This document shows positions 23,311-37,401 of a DNA stretch of 64,000 nucleotides, in pieces. This stretch comes from Apostichopus japonicus (taxonomy: Eukaryota; Echinodermata; Holothuroidea; Aspidochirotida; Stichopodidae). The notes below the pieces were generated by a model. That model had not been told where the DNA came from, ran no database searches, and saw only the letters and a list, made by a program, of their open reading frames with translations. The stretch lies in contig NC_092582.1 of NCBI RefSeq assembly GCF_037975245.1, positions 7,481,001 to 7,545,000 on the forward strand. Direction: 5' to 3'. Position numbers and translations under genes: made by a program. How positions within the stretch are numbered: position 1 is the first letter of the stretch; each line of letters starts with the position of its first letter.

Positions 23311-24529
23311 TCATGTAATTCAACTTTTTAATCAGAAGACCTAAAATATAAACTTGTCTGCTCAATGATGCATCAAGGATGGAAGATGCAAGCTTTTAAC
23401 AAGACACTTGAGATGGAGCTATATGAGGATCAGCTTTCACAACAACTGGAAAGGATAAATTACAACTGATTTACAACTGTTTGAGCACCACGTACAGTAC
23501 TGCATGCCATTACATTAATGTCTGTTCAAGAAGAACATTAAAGGAATATTAAATATATAAATGAAAAATAAAATAAAACAGAAATCCCTCTTTTTTTTTT
23601 TTCATTCATCAACTCATCCCATGCCGGAAGTGGCATGTATGTGTTGTAAACAAGTACCCTCCCCAGGCTTGTTGCTAGACTCACTGAAAATGGAGAACAT
23701 GGAAGTTGAAACAGTCTGACCATTTGTTCATGCCAATTACTTGCTAAAATGCTAATGGGTTTGGTAGCTCTTTCACTGTAACCCATTCTAACATATGGTC
23801 ATCACTTTCCTAGAAATAACACCACTGATTTGTATTGAAAAGTAAAAGATGTTGCCAAAAACTTTACCAGTCACAATTCATCAATCAACACTGTAGTGGT
23901 TTTTTCTTCCCGCCTTTCCACGGTATAACACTTAAAATGCAAACCTGACGAATATACAATCTTAATTAATAAAGGTAAATTATTCATAAGAATTTAATGG
24001 AAATGAATAAGATAGTTTTGCAGTGCATAATTGCCATGGAAGAATCATAAACTTGCCATTAAGAATTTCTCCAAGAGAGAAACCAAATTGACATAATTTT
24101 GCCCTGAAAAAATAAATAATAACTTCAGCTTCAGAAATAATATATATCTGTTCATTTTTAGTCAAGCAGTACATGTCCATGTATTTAATGTCTCAGTAGG
24201 TGTTTGCCAAATTTAAACTTCGACCTTTCCAGCTTACTGCACAAGCGTTCAGTGAAAATGACACTGTTCTATGCAATTTTCATATCAATATTCATTATAT
24301 TTATTGAGTTATCTGTCATTGAAAACGTTGACCAGAATAAAATTTGTTAGATTTATTAACGAGTTCGTAGATTTACAAACTTCAATCAAAATTTTCAAGC
24401 CCTGCCCAACAGATCATGCGCCAATCAAATATCTCTTTTTTGTTTACAACCGTTACGCCTAGGCTTACTTATTTTTTTGGGCCTAGGCTTTCTTAGGTCC
24501 CTGCTCCTGTATCTTTTTCTCTGTCTTAC

Positions 24530-24602
24530 CGATGTTCAGCTTGAGAAATTGTGTCATTTCCTTCCATTTCAATGAATAAACAGGTGTTTTCAGACATTTC
24601 CT
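24530..24602 (-). CDS. M3 candidate second exon
   Basis: Seen: acceptor cactttttacaattccacag and donor ACATCG/GTAAGA bound 73 bp. In the phase set by 24712-24753 it reads KCLKTPVYSLKWKEMTQFLK and onward, leaving one base. The intron between them would be 107 bp. If the donor is not used, the frame runs 15 more codons to TAG. Possible later exons with fitting phase start near 24106 and 23691, and the sequence does not decide between them. Confidence 0.32.
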
Positions 24603-24711
24603 CTGTGGAATTGTAAAAAGTGGATGATACCAGTATAGGACTGCATTAAAATCTTGATCCGGCCACATGTGTGGACTATTTCTTTTACATTTGTGTAATG
24701 AACATACTTAC

Positions 24712-24753
24712 ATGGGCGGTCGCAGTGATTTTACGGTAAATCATTCGCGCCAT
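24712..24753 (-). CDS. M3 candidate first exon
   Basis: Seen: ATG in good context (CTTATGG) at 24753, then MARMIYRKITATAH ending at a near-perfect donor (CCCAT/GTAAGTATG). The block is CpG-rich, as start exons often are. The basic, Ser/Thr-containing start without acidic residues resembles a mitochondrial targeting peptide, but 14 residues are too few to be sure. Confidence 0.32.
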
Positions 24754-27700
24754 AAGGGCATCAGAAAATAAATTGATTTCTTTCGATTGCAACAGCTTTC
24801 CTCCATTTAACCCACTTGGTCAGAGTGCACTTAGAATAAGAAACATTGAATCTACTTCCAAAGTTTGTTTTTTGCAATTCATCAGCAAACACGTATTGAG
24901 ACCTTATTACATGAAACACTGTGGAAATTAACTTCCATGCAAGTGTCAAGTAATTGTCTGCAAACGATTTCAATCTTCAAATTTAAAAATTTTAAGATCT
25001 GATGGAATTTCTCTTTCAAACATAGTAAAAAGTAAATTATTAAACCTATCACTCATTTTGACGTGACTGTGAGAAAATTAGTCAATATAGTTGCATTTTG
25101 ATTAATTGGCAATATCGTCAGTTTACGGGATCAATTAGATAAGTTAACATCTTTTCAATCTTATCTTCTTAAATGATCCATTACATCTGCTTGGCACGTA
25201 GACATTACCATGGAAACGAAGATCAAACTTGACTTTCAAAATTTATCACAATTAAGACCCTGATCGATACAGCTTGAGCTTTGCGCAAATGTTACCGATA
25301 TCGGTTTTTCTCGTTTTTTTTCTTTAGACCTCCACTGTGAGCTAAGAAATATAGAAAACCGAGACTAATTAGGCTGTAATTACTAGCCCAAAAGAAAAAA
25401 TAAATAAATATATAAAAGTGAGGATGTTTGGCTAAATACAACACCAATATCCATGGACAGCTTGGATGATGATCATGTGTGCATGTTAATAATTAACAAT
25501 GTAAATTAAGTTAGTGTTGACATTAAGCCCCAGCGTCTTGTCAGATTAAAGTTTGATTTGGGGGAGAAGTCAAGAGCATTTTCTTCTTCTTCATGTAATT
25601 AGTTAAATATCAAAAATTTGTAAGTATAATCCAGTCAGTATAATCCAGTAAAACCAGGCTTTCATCAAAGACTTGCATTTTACTGACCTTGCGTTTTGGA
25701 GCGCACGATGTATTAATGATGTGGAGGTTAATAGGATTGATAAAGGACTGAACCTGCTGAATTATCCCGGCTGTATTGACACAAATATTCCAAAACTAAG
25801 ACTAAGGCTAACACAGAAGTACGGGGAAGAAATGAAGGAGAAACCACTGTAAACTCAAGCAAAACATTCTAGAAAAGTAGCAAAGCATAGCATACATAAG
25901 CAAAATTAGTGTATAAAAAATGAAATCAGTCATTGATATTAGGTGAAAACAAAAAGATTGTAGCTATTAACTTACAAAAGAGAATAGTTATATCTACTCA
26001 AGATGGAAACTCTTTGAAATGACAAAATAAATTCAAAACATTCCCTGATCAAGAATTCGTTGACTACAAGCTCTCCCTTTTTGTACCTCCTTGCCTTAAA
26101 TCCATCAAGTCATGATGGCGCCATCTCTGAGCCATGAATATTCAACAGCGTTTAAGACTATAGTATAGTACATCAACATATACACAGATCTGCAAGCCTC
26201 TAAACACACATAAAAAACCATTCTTCAAGAATTAATCTGAAACAAGTTACCAAAAAAACCCTGAGATCACAAACAAAAAAGGCTCTCTGTCATGTCTGCC
26301 TTTAACAAAGCCTGAGCTGACTGTTTATTCTCTAACTCTCAGACTTTCAGAATTTCCTTTGAAAAAGATTCACCGTTTGATAAAAAATATAAACAAAATT
26401 AAATCAATTCTGCATCTTCTCTTATGTAAGTAAAGTCAATCTTGTGTAGAAAACTATACGCCAACTTTTTGAAGCAGAAAAGAGGATATCTTTGTGCACC
26501 CCTCCCACCCCCCCCCTTCCTCCAACCTTTAGTTTCAGAGTAAATGGATACTAGTCTACTGCATGGCCACTAAAATTTGACAATTACAGCCAGGTGTATA
26601 ACATCTGAAATTTATGTTTCAGTAAATCATTCTTTTGAGCATGTGATACATTTCCCTTGACATCAATGTCCTTCCAGATCGCTCACAAAGAACATCAAAT
26701 TGGATCAACTTTTAATTACTTGGTACATCAAACCACAGATAAGTGACAGCTCCTTGATGGAAATGTCCAAGCAAAACAGTATCTGTTTAGGGTTGATGAC
26801 AGGACTGAGTTAAAGATGTAGCAGCTTACACAATATGTGATATTCACAATATTTACAATATTTGATATTAACGGACAGACAACAATATCTCCAAATCCCT
26901 ACATGAAATCCTTAGAGGATAGTGCCCACTGCTGACCAGAAAGTGGGTCAATGGGGTTGCCATTGTTTAAACAAATGACTGAAAAGTGCATACTTTGGGT
27001 GTAAGGAGGTAGAGACCAGTGCATAAACCTCTTTTCTTATCACTCCACTAGCTGGGAGTTACAGTGGGGTGGCGGGTATATTGAAGCCAACTAAATGTTG
27101 GTCAGGGAAAAAGATATAAATGGTCAAAAGTATAAATGGGTTGTTATCATGGTGAAATTGATACCAAAAAGCTATATATCTTTGCTTTGTTTCCTTTATC
27201 CATGTGTTTTGTTGAGATGCGGTTGAAATATCTGATATATTGAAAATGCTTGCAAAGCATGCTCAGTACTGTACTGTTCAGACTTCATGAAAATGTATAC
27301 TATTGCCTATTACAAAGAGTTTTGCACACCTCTTTTGAATTTTTGTTTTAGTGTCAGTGAAGAAATGCAGATTTATTGGCATAAGTCCTGTTGCCAAATA
27401 CAAGGATTACAAAATATGAGTAGTATCGGGACCTTGTTACAGAAATGTATAAGGGGTCCAAGTTTGTTATGTTCTTGGATTTTTGGTGACTTCATGTAGC
27501 TTTTATCTTTATCTATTAATCCTTTCTAAAAAGCTGAAGCATTTACTTTTATCCAATTACTGAACAGTTTTAAGATGGCTAAGATAATACATATTTTTTC
27601 TTTTTTTCTTTTTCGTTTTTGTCTTTTTTGTCATTACGTATATGATATTTCTTTAAATTGTATAATGTTATCTTATGTAACATAAGTACAGTTTGAATGG

Positions 27701-29312
27701 TTTATTTGTGTGCAACCTTTACTTTATTGCATGCATTGTTCATTTTTTTCTTTTCTTATTGTCTTTGTACGAGGGGTCTGCTTCATAAGAGCCTCGGCTT
27801 TCTCAGACCTCCTCCACTTGTCACATACCTTTTCTTTTATTATTGTGTAATATATTTTGAATGTGGAAAAAATTAAATGAAATGAAATTAACACTGCGCA
27901 AGAAAGGAATTGTTGCACTGAAGAAATTATTACTTATACATATTAACGACATATAATGCAGTATCTGTTATTGCACAAAATCATATCTGTTTTTCCTTGT
28001 TTATCTCTTTGAAATGTATCTTAACTATGCTATATGCACCTACTGTATGACCCCACCACAAGTTCTTAGAAAGATCTTATCACGTCCTTAACAACCCGTT
28101 GTCAAACTATTTGCGACAAAGATATGTTCAAAACTACCCACTATATATAGTGTAACCCCGGCGACAAAAAGCCTTAAAATTCTTTGGCTTATCATAGTAA
28201 CATGATCAAACAAGGAAATATCGACTGCTATATTTTTATTCATACTGATCTGATACACACAGATGAAAGCTTTTCTCAAACCAAATTAAGGTGTGGTTTG
28301 CAATTTAATACTTAAACGAAGCTTTATTACTTTGAGTATAGTACTTGTGTTACAAGGATGACTGCACGCTAGATCGATGCTGTTCAATATGATACTATTA
28401 TTACTTTATCATGAGACATCCTTTTACACATGTGTACAGACTGTCCGACGTTACAAGAAAATTATAGACCACTTTACTACAGACATCCATTTACCATGAC
28501 CGCCAAATATATCATTACTGAGTTTCAGTCGACGAACATGAAAAAAAAAATTGCTGTTTATTGTTGACAATTTTCAACTGATCTAGTAGAGTTTTATCTC
28601 AGTGAAATAATGAAACAATGTGTACGGTATGATGGCGTCTCGTTCTCGGAATCCTTGAGGGGCTGCCGGGGACACCACTAGGGTATATATGATCATGTGA
28701 TTAATACCAATGTAAAACAAAATGACACGACATCTAGAGTGTGTTTTGTCAAATGTGACAAGATTTTTAAAAGGAATCTGTCTGAGATGCAGCTTACGGG
28801 ATGTATGCATCTTCTGAAAGTAATTATGCAACAGAGCTGTCGAGCAGAACTTGTTACATACAGTACAGTACGTGATCAAAATAATATCATCCTGCTGTAC
28901 TTTGCCATGTGCTACCAACCTCACAATTACAATTGAAAGCCTAACTAGCTTACGCAGCTCTTTCCATGTGATATAAATAACAAATTTACCAAAGCTACCC
29001 AAGTGTTACTGGAAATAATTAGTTTGCATTTGATTTTAACAAAAAAATAGTTACATTGTCATAGAAATTCTCATCTATGCAAGGTTAAGGAGTATGTAAT
29101 TTTTTTTTAAATCGAAATTGGATAATTTTCATTTTTTGTGTCAACTCTGCAAACGTAGGATGAATTTAACGAACATCAAGCTGCTATTGTTAACAAAGAG
29201 GTTATATACATGTCGAAAGCCAGGTTTCGTTCTGACACTATGATAACTTGAAAGAAATCACAAGTTTTGAAGCTAAATCCAACTGATATGCTCCTCTCAA
29301 GTCAAGTGGATA
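24754..29312. other. No well-supported gene
   Basis: AT-rich. The minus-strand open frame 28583-29002 (139 codons) has no recognisable domain. Within it, a GC-richer patch at 28620-28690 and a donor at 28952 (GCTGC/GTAAGC) could mark small exons but are unproven. Confidence 0.5.
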
Positions 29313-29692
29313 TGCCATAGTACGGACAAGCCATAGTACGGACAAGCCATAGTACGGACAAGCCATAGTACGGACAAGCCTTAGTAGGGACAAGCCTTAG
29401 TACGGACAAGCCTTAGTACGGACAAGCGTTAGTACGGACAAGCCTTAGTACGAACAAGCCTTAGTACGGACAAGCCTTGGTATGGACAAGCCTTGGTACG
29501 GACAAGCCTTAGTAAGGACAAGCCTTGGTACGGACAAGCCTTAGTACGGACAAGCCTTAATACGGACAAGCCTTGGTACAGACAAGCCATAGTACGGACA
29601 AGCCTTATAAGTACGGAGAAGCCTTCGTACGGACAAGACCAGTACGGACAAACCTTAGTAGGGACAAGCCATAGTATGGACAAGCCATCTGT
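29313..29692. repeat. 16-bp minisatellite, about 23 copies
   Basis: Seen: tandem GTACGGACAAGCCTTA units with scattered changes (ccata/ccttg variants, a few length slips). The open frames on both strands here come from the repeat. Confidence 0.95.
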
Positions 29693-29892
29693 GGAGAAAG
29701 AAGGCCAGTGCGAACTCCCGAGACCCGGGAAGTTTATTCATATTCCTAAAACCATGGCTGAATATTGGGCTGAATGTGGGCTCTCCTTTGGGGACACATT
29801 TCTATTGCTGAACCAGAGTCAGATTGTTCCTTGCTATACTACTGCCAATCATGTTCATGTAATATCAGATTATAATGTTCCCTAATATTGCT

Positions 29893-32800
29893 AGAACACA
29901 AGATTTCTTACAATGATGAGAATCATGCCATCGATATATTGCTATGGAGAAACTTACTTAAAGTGTCGTTTTTCATGCAGTCTTTGGTGTTGAAATATCC
30001 CATTTTTTGAAAGTTAAAAAACTTCAAACAGACTCTTTGCTAATGCATGATCTATTTCACCCTACCATTAAAGTTTAACACCTTACTGGACAGATGTGAA
30101 GCATGTACCACCTGAAGAAAACTGCTATGGCTATGGAAAGATAGCTGTATCATAAAGAGTGCACCGAAGCATTCACAAACAGCGAAGGGAAATAAAAGGG
30201 AAGATCGCACTGACAAGTACAGAAGAAAGAAACCGTCAGAGACCAACATATAAAACGTGTGTGACCTTCATTAGTGGGGTGTATAGTGGATCAACTGAAC
30301 CATGACTAGATTAATTGAAAGCAATCCCTTTATAACACGTCAAGTGGAAACGTTTAAAAGATATGGTAAGTTCATACACAACATAGACAAAAAAATTATA
30401 ACTCGGTGTCAATGAAAGAATCAAAGGAGAAAATGAGAAAATATTCATTAGATGAACAGACAGACCTTCAAGGGTGAAACATTGACACATAAACTTGGAA
30501 CAGAAGAAAAAATTTGGCTGCCATAGAAAGTACAAACTTACAGTGTAAATCTCACTGGAAGGCCAACCGGGGGGGGGGGGATGGGGTGGGGGACCTTCAG
30601 CAATTCTGCATAGGGTACTGTCATTTATGTCTACCAAATAGTGCCATAGATACTGTATATATGTCTCTGGGTCCCAATGTGCTTGTTCTATCCTGTTTAT
30701 ATACAGATCACCAAAGATTTTGTACCTGTCGCTGTAATATATCTCAATCTATGTGCTAGTTGCAAAAAGATGTTTAAAAGGATCTAGTCTTCCATAATCA
30801 CGAGAAGAATCACAGGAATAAGACCAGCATATTTCATTTCAAAGACCTTTGATACTTTTAAGTTTTCTGATGCTCAAAGTTTAAACTCAGTGTAACAGGC
30901 ACAACTAAAAATACCTCAAACAAGCTTTCTGATTGGTTGACGACCAGAGGTGTGTAAAGTTGCCAAACGAATGGTGGGCAACATTCTGTTACTGACGTGC
31001 ACAATGCTGGCACTTTGGATGGTAGAATAAGAAGGAAGTGCATTGACCAGGGGGGGAGCCGGTCATAGAGGGCGCGCAGTGTTGAAAGGTTACCGGTCAT
31101 TCTAGGCACGGTAGAACAAGGTGGTAAGGTTGTGGGGAGACAGGTAAGCTTGTCGCTCATCAGTGGTACTGTATGTTACTTTGAATAAGTCACACTATGT
31201 GTGAATTAGCGAATGTGCAGGTACTTTGCTCGAGCATCTGTCAGAGATTCCTCAGTCAAAGGAATCCCAGTGATTTCCGAGACTGCAGCTTGCGAAGATT
31301 CGTGGAACTAGAAAAGGACCAATATTACGGTGCCCTCTTTTGAGTTAGGGCGTGGCTGGAGATCATCCTCATTGCTAACACTGTCTTTGTTTGCACTTTT
31401 GACTAATGTAAGGGTGGATCAAGATATCTACAGATGATTTGAACGGCCAAAAAAATACACAAGTAAATATTATATCAGATGTAGCTATAAAGGCAATGCC
31501 TGTCTTATGACAAGTTAAAGTACTATACCCTAATTTACTGCAATAATGAATTCCTTCCCCCTTTGTGTCTTATATACCCCTGATACCAGTCACATCCATT
31601 TGTTTGCTCAAAATTGTTGACTTAATTTTATTTTGTTTTATGATATGAAACTTGACCATAGTCAAGGTAAAAGGATGTGTATTGTAACAGATTTTAGTTG
31701 AAATCAAAACTGGTGAAAGTCAACTCAAAATGTTACTTTCATAAGTTATGTAGGTACATAAAAAATAATATATATATATATATATCTATTATTTACACCG
31801 AAAGTGTGATAGGTTATCAAGAAAGAAAGAAAACATACCAAATAAGTCATCAATCTAGATGGTAGCCACTCCCCCCAACTCCCCCAACCCCCCCCCCCAT
31901 TTGAGACTGTAACCATGGTTTATGCATAGTCATAGGAGGTAATGCATATATTCATACGAGGTGGAGTAAATGCATGATTTTAAATTAATAAAACCTAATT
32001 CACATAGAGGCAGCTGTACAAAGGAAATGGATGAAACTACTCATCTGTGCAATGATATGGCAGCATGCCACTGACCATATATGTATATACATGCATTGTT
32101 CTGCATGGTCATGTTATTAAGTGACCTCTAGCAATACTACTGTACCCCGCCGGCCAGGAGGAAGTAACATATTTCAGAATTTCCTGCCTCCCGAACATAT
32201 GCGGAGCTACAAGCAGCAACTTCCTGTTATTAGCCAAGAATAAGAGAGACTGATATATATACTACAGAATTTAACAGGTCTCCATGCAGAGTAATTACCT
32301 AGTTTATTAATAATTTAGTCAGAAAGAAAAAGTATCGATCTTTCCAGGCATTTTGCTTTCTTTTTGAGGTATAAAAGTTAATTTCATCGGACATTTGCAT
32401 GCATGGGATGTAGAATCAATTAAGCATCGATGTGAGTGACCTATCATATGAAGCGGTTGGGAGTTTAAGCAAAATGGCCGGGGTCTCGAGTGGAATATAT
32501 GTAATCCATGGACATATACTGTAGGAATCAATTTTGCAAGCACATGTGGAGCAAAACTAGAGATTTCAAAGATGCACAATCTACTAGAAACAATATTTTA
32601 AATTATATTTTTGCATCAATGCAGGAGCCAATTAATATATGATAAATACAATTACAAAATAATATATATATATCTTTGCATGAAAAAGAATTACATAGAC
32701 CTGGAAAATATTTTCAACAAAACTCAAACATTGGCTATTTCAGTTCTGACAGAAAGTTGAAATATTTAACCCTGAAAAACTGAAAAAACCTTATATCTTA

Positions 32801-35800
32801 TTAACTCAAATTTTCAATTTTGTCCAATTCCAAGAAACGCTACTACTGTATATGTGCAATACAATACAAGCAACTTTATCACTCCATTGATAAGTGTGAG
32901 CATTATTTTTTTTTACCCTCGTCGGTGTATGGTTGCATTTACTACCATAAAAAGTTACAATAGCTGGTAAGCAATATGAACAAGCTTATATGCCACTGCA
33001 GCATACCGTCCATTTTGAGAGCTGAGAATAAAAAGAATATCACAGCTTTAACTGACACACCCCCGTAGGGTAAAGCAGTGGGAAAGCCACACATGAAGGT
33101 GAGATCACAATAAAACAGAAATGTGTGGGTGATTTTGTATTCCATTAAAACGTGTCTTATGGAAGTTCTGTGGTAAGATCCTTAATTGAACAGACATGTT
33201 GCAAATTTAAGAAGTGCATACCTGAACCTAGAACTACAAAATTAGTGACTATTGATCCAATATTGGTCAGAACCAAAATTGCAAATGGTCAGAATTATAG
33301 TCATTATACATGCTCTTATACTACTATAAACCTGAGGGTGCATCCTACTATATCTCTACCTCTCACTCCCTATACCCCTTCCCATTGTTTTGTACCCCCT
33401 TCCATTCGCCTAGATGTATATTTGGTCCAATTATGTCTTATTTATGTCACCTTTTCAATGATCCTTTATTGAATTCACTATTTATACTTTAGCTCATAGA
33501 CCCCAATGAATTTCACAATAGTGTACCTATATTTAGGCCATTATGTAAATAAAGGCCCATATCCCTCCTCCCCTTTACTCTAGCTCACACACATTTCTAG
33601 TTCTTCACAAAGTAACTTGGCACAGCAGTGGCTCCTCCCATCCACTCCCCCCCCCCCCCTCCTCCACTCTCTCCTCCCCACAACTTTCATCATTCTTGAC
33701 ACTCTAGTATCTCCACATTTTGACTATTAATTAATTGAGAAGTAGCTGTTTTAGCTAAAATCATATGTGACAGCAGTCACGTCAGGACAGCATCTGCCTT
33801 ATTCAGCTTTTCATTCAAATGTCGTTAGAAATAGTGAAAGATGTAATCACTTTTCATGAATGCTTAGCTAAGATGGGACAGTTCTTTTACCTCCAAAGCC
33901 AAAACTAATCCCTCCCAAGAGCAAAAAAGAATATCAAATTTGTTCCCACTGGCAAGGCAAAAATGAAGCACACCTTGCACCAACTGTTGAATGAGACATA
34001 CAATGCTATGAGTAACGTTAATAATATGTGTTCAGGGCAATCTGAAGGAAATTAAAACGTATGATGTTCTTAATAGAGGAAAGTACCTGCACGGGGAGGG
34101 ATATGGTAGGAAACTTTGAAATGTGTAAGTACTTAGCAGGTAGCAGGATTGATTGTATTTAACAAAGAATGAAGTATTACTTCCACACCAACTAGGGCAG
34201 TGCATTACTACTGTACAGGGTTATACTTGGGGAGGGGAGGGGATGGGAAGAGGGAGGGTGGAATTAGGAAACTGCGAATTCATACAGAGCAGGTAGCACA
34301 GCATTATGTCAGTAATTACTGTATGAAGTAAACTTCCAAATCGGGACGGTGCAGAACTATGTGGGTATGGGGAAGCAAGCGAGGGAGTGGAATTGACAGA
34401 TACATCAATTCTGATGATGGGAGAATTCGTCAATCTCTCACCCCCCAATCCAACTTGCTAAAACTAACCTGAACATAAATATACTGTTCAAAGAAAATTG
34501 AAACATGCATTTGTACTCGTATTTATTCATATTTCTTTTGCAAGGTTTTGGAAAAGTATTACAAAGATTTACATTTGCATATAGACCTACATGCAGTGTC
34601 TGTACTTTCGTAACAACAGAAATACATTATGAAATAATGGTAATACGTAATTATCATACATGTTTCAGTTTGCATCAGTACATTTAATACATGCAATAAG
34701 ATATCGCTATAGATATAGTTTCCATATATTATTTAGGGTTGAAGAAAATAAATTGAAGTTCATGAGATTCCAATTTTTCACAAAGAAGACACCTTTTGAA
34801 TGAAATACTTTACATATGTTGCTTACTTTTGTCAGAGAGTTGAACAACTGTAACACCTCATACATGTTAGGAAAATAAACCATAAAAACTATTTTGCTTT
34901 GCATCATACAACTGAGAGACATTTAATACCATATGTCTTTCATGGATTGAAAACAACTAGCAAATTATGTTTCTGTAGTTTCCTTATAAGATCTGTGATT
35001 CTATGCTTCTCCCCTCTCCCCCCCCCCCCATCTTTCTCACTCCTGGCCTCCTCCTCAACCCTTCTCTCAACAACTAAGACCTATGACCATTTTTCTTCTG
35101 CACCTATAAATAGTACATAGCTGTGAAATACTTGATCACTGTACCAGTACATATGTACACACACATTCAACCAGGTTGAGTTGGAAAAATATTTTTTTAT
35201 GGAAAAGTACAATTTGTAAAGTTTTACAAATCATGCTTCGCTAAAAATTATCATAATAAAACGTGTCTGTTTTCCTAAACATAAGTGGACTGTATCTTTT
35301 TACAGAATTGTAAAAATAGTTGCTATAATCATAAAAATAAAAATCATAAAAACTGGACCCTTATTGATTGAAACTAGATACATGTCCCATTCTTCATATC
35401 CCCCTTCCCCTCCCACCCTCCCCCTCCCCCTGGATATACCATTACCTTAGTTAATCTCCATCCAGTCATAATAATTCAGCTTTTCTTTCTGTTTAAGATA
35501 TTAGCTTAATAAATTAACCCATCAAGACCTAAAAATATGAACTGATTTGTCACTGGAGTCTGTTTTTCTTTTGATCAAGCTGTATGCATGACGTCTTCAG
35601 GCTTTCCACTCCATTGTACGTGTTTGTTATCTTTAAAATTGACTGTTATGAGAGTAAACCAACTATACAAAAGTGGCAGGCATTCACTGAAATGGCATAA
35701 AAGGAAGAACTTCTAGCTATCACCTAGCTTATACTAGGGGCTGTGATTGTGTAGATACATTGTAGAATGCAATGCAGGCAGCTGGAGGTTATTTAACTTG

Positions 35801-35984
35801 CATTCTCCTTCCTATAAGACAGGTGTAATATTTAACATACAATCATTGTAGAGCTGGAAAGTTTAAAGCTGCACTGTGTTGGTGAGGTGAGAAAACTTTC
35901 CACAAAAGATAGGAAGTCGCGACCCCAAATAAGCAGGAGTCATTTATCTGCTGATCGAAGCTTCATAAAGTTTCTACAGTGCCT
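29893..35984. other. No well-supported gene
   Basis: A GC-richer patch at 30915-31160 is open on the minus strand for 82 codons from an ATG to a fair donor (TTTGAG/GTATTT), and also has a plus-strand donor (GACAG/GTAAGC); coding status is undecided. Long C runs occur at about 31885, 33648 and 35023. The rest is AT-rich. Confidence 0.5.
34070..34420. repeat. Diverged tandem repeat
   Basis: Seen: aggaaac...agcaggtagca followed by gaagta..acttcca.a appears twice, about 170 bp apart, with g/a-rich gggaggg stretches between. Similarity is partial. Confidence 0.45.
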
Positions 35985-35985
35985 A

Positions 35986-36024
<39 letters not shown>

Positions 36025-36370
36025 GAAATCGTAGTGAGTTGGAAAATCCAGAACAGTGAAAAAACACCCAGCCTCCACCGGATTCACACCGGAGCCTCCC
36101 CTTCATATGCGTAACACCCTAACCATTAGGCTATGGATGCTGATTGTATGTCCAGAGGTTCGAAAACGGTAAGGAAAGTCGTAATTCCAATGTAGGCGTT
36201 TGTGATCACCTGTATCGAGCAATACTAGTTCTGTTTTGGTGACATATTTGCCTTACTCTATATTAAATATACAGATCAACATCAGAAAAATTCCACTTCG
36301 AAACCCAGGACCTTTGTGTCACAGACCGAAGTCCGTACCACTCCACCACAGTGATTCCATTGGTGTGTGA
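35985..36370 (-). repeat. Two tRNA-like SINE heads and (TA)n
   Basis: Seen on the minus strand: TAGCCTAATGGTTAGG (A box) with GTGTGAATCCGG (B box) at about 36063-36135, and GGTGGAGTGGTAC with GGTCCTGGGTTTCGA at about 36290-36365. A (TA)n tract lies at 35985-36021 as a possible tail. Neither folds as a proper tRNA, so these are tRNA-derived SINE heads, perhaps dimeric. Confidence 0.5.
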
Positions 36371-36682
36371 ATGTGTATTAACTGGCTTCATTCCTTACAT
36401 ATATAATGGAAAATAGAGCTTACTTTACAGAAGCTTGGAAAGTGTGTATACAATATTTCTCCTGTTATGCAAATTATGTTGATCATTTCTCAAAGCAAAC
36501 TAAAGTCATCTAATATTGATTGCATTTTAGTGTAAATGTAGATGTAAGTATTCATACCCCAAGGAAAGGTTTCTGAAATTAAGGGTAAATGTTCAAATCT
36601 ATCAAATCTATCAACATGAAGGTTTCCCTGAAATTCCTTTACTGTGCACAGTATACAGTACACAGTATACTTAAATAATAAT

Positions 36683-36745
36683 ATAATAATACTTATTTAT
36701 AGCGCATTATACCGGCAGTCTCAATGCACTTTGTGACATTGCTAA
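36683..36745. repeat. ATA-rich tail plus dispersed SINE-like segment
   Basis: Seen: ataataatataataatac followed by ttatttatagcgcattatac and a cagtctcaatgcactttgt segment. This pattern (TTATTTATAGCGC... with CAATGCACTTT) is common in dispersed repeats of marine invertebrates. Confidence 0.4.
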
Positions 36746-37401
36746 ATGCGCACAAACAGTTATACTCTTATATATATCTACACAGTATGGTAAAACTTAA
36801 TCAACCGTGTGCATGTATGGCAAAAGAAGGGTATTATTCCATAAAGTACAACGGTGTAGGCATACAATATTAACTCGTCAGAAATATTGCTTGAAAGTGA
36901 TTTACCCGATCCACATCACGCTATAAAACTTTAAACTGAACAATTTAACTCTGTTCACAAAGCAAATTACACAGTTGCCTAGCAAACAAAAAGCATGTTA
37001 TTACTCTTTCAGGCCATTTCAGAGGAGTTTAATAAAATTAAAACTGTTTAACAGTTTAATGTACAAGATGCAATAATGGAGACGCCATAATTGCATCAAA
37101 CAGAAAACGCTGCATCCCAAAAATTTACTGAAGGTTTCATATACGTCAGTTTCGTTGCCAGGGTGTCTGCAGACACACAGCTTGCTATGGAATCCGACTT
37201 TACCGAAAAGGTGTCACAATTCCAAATTGACCCAAAGCATAGTGTCATTTTATGTCAAGCACTATCGAATGGTGATCAGCATCATGGGATAATTACATTG
37301 TGAGACGTGCACACTTTATCATGACCAGGCCTATTTTGCTTGATTGAGCAATTAGCTTCATTTATGTCAAACAACGTTGCTATTGGTAACTGAGAAATAT
37401 G
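36746..37401. other. No certain gene; one open block
   Basis: A plus-strand frame at 37091-37303 (70 codons, e.g. ESDFTEKVSQFQIDPKHSV) has good codon texture but no ATG or clear acceptor. It may be a coding fragment; it is not assigned. Confidence 0.4.

Noticed and set aside
28583-29002. Minus-strand open frame of 139 codons
   Set aside because: No ATG start (it opens at TTG), no domain, mixed composition; about one such frame is expected by chance in this much AT-rich DNA.
29429-29885. Repeat proteins on both strands at the 16-bp array
   Set aside because: The unit lacks stops in several frames; no splice or start support.
36063-36135. Functional tRNA gene
   Set aside because: A and B boxes are present but acceptor and anticodon stems do not pair.
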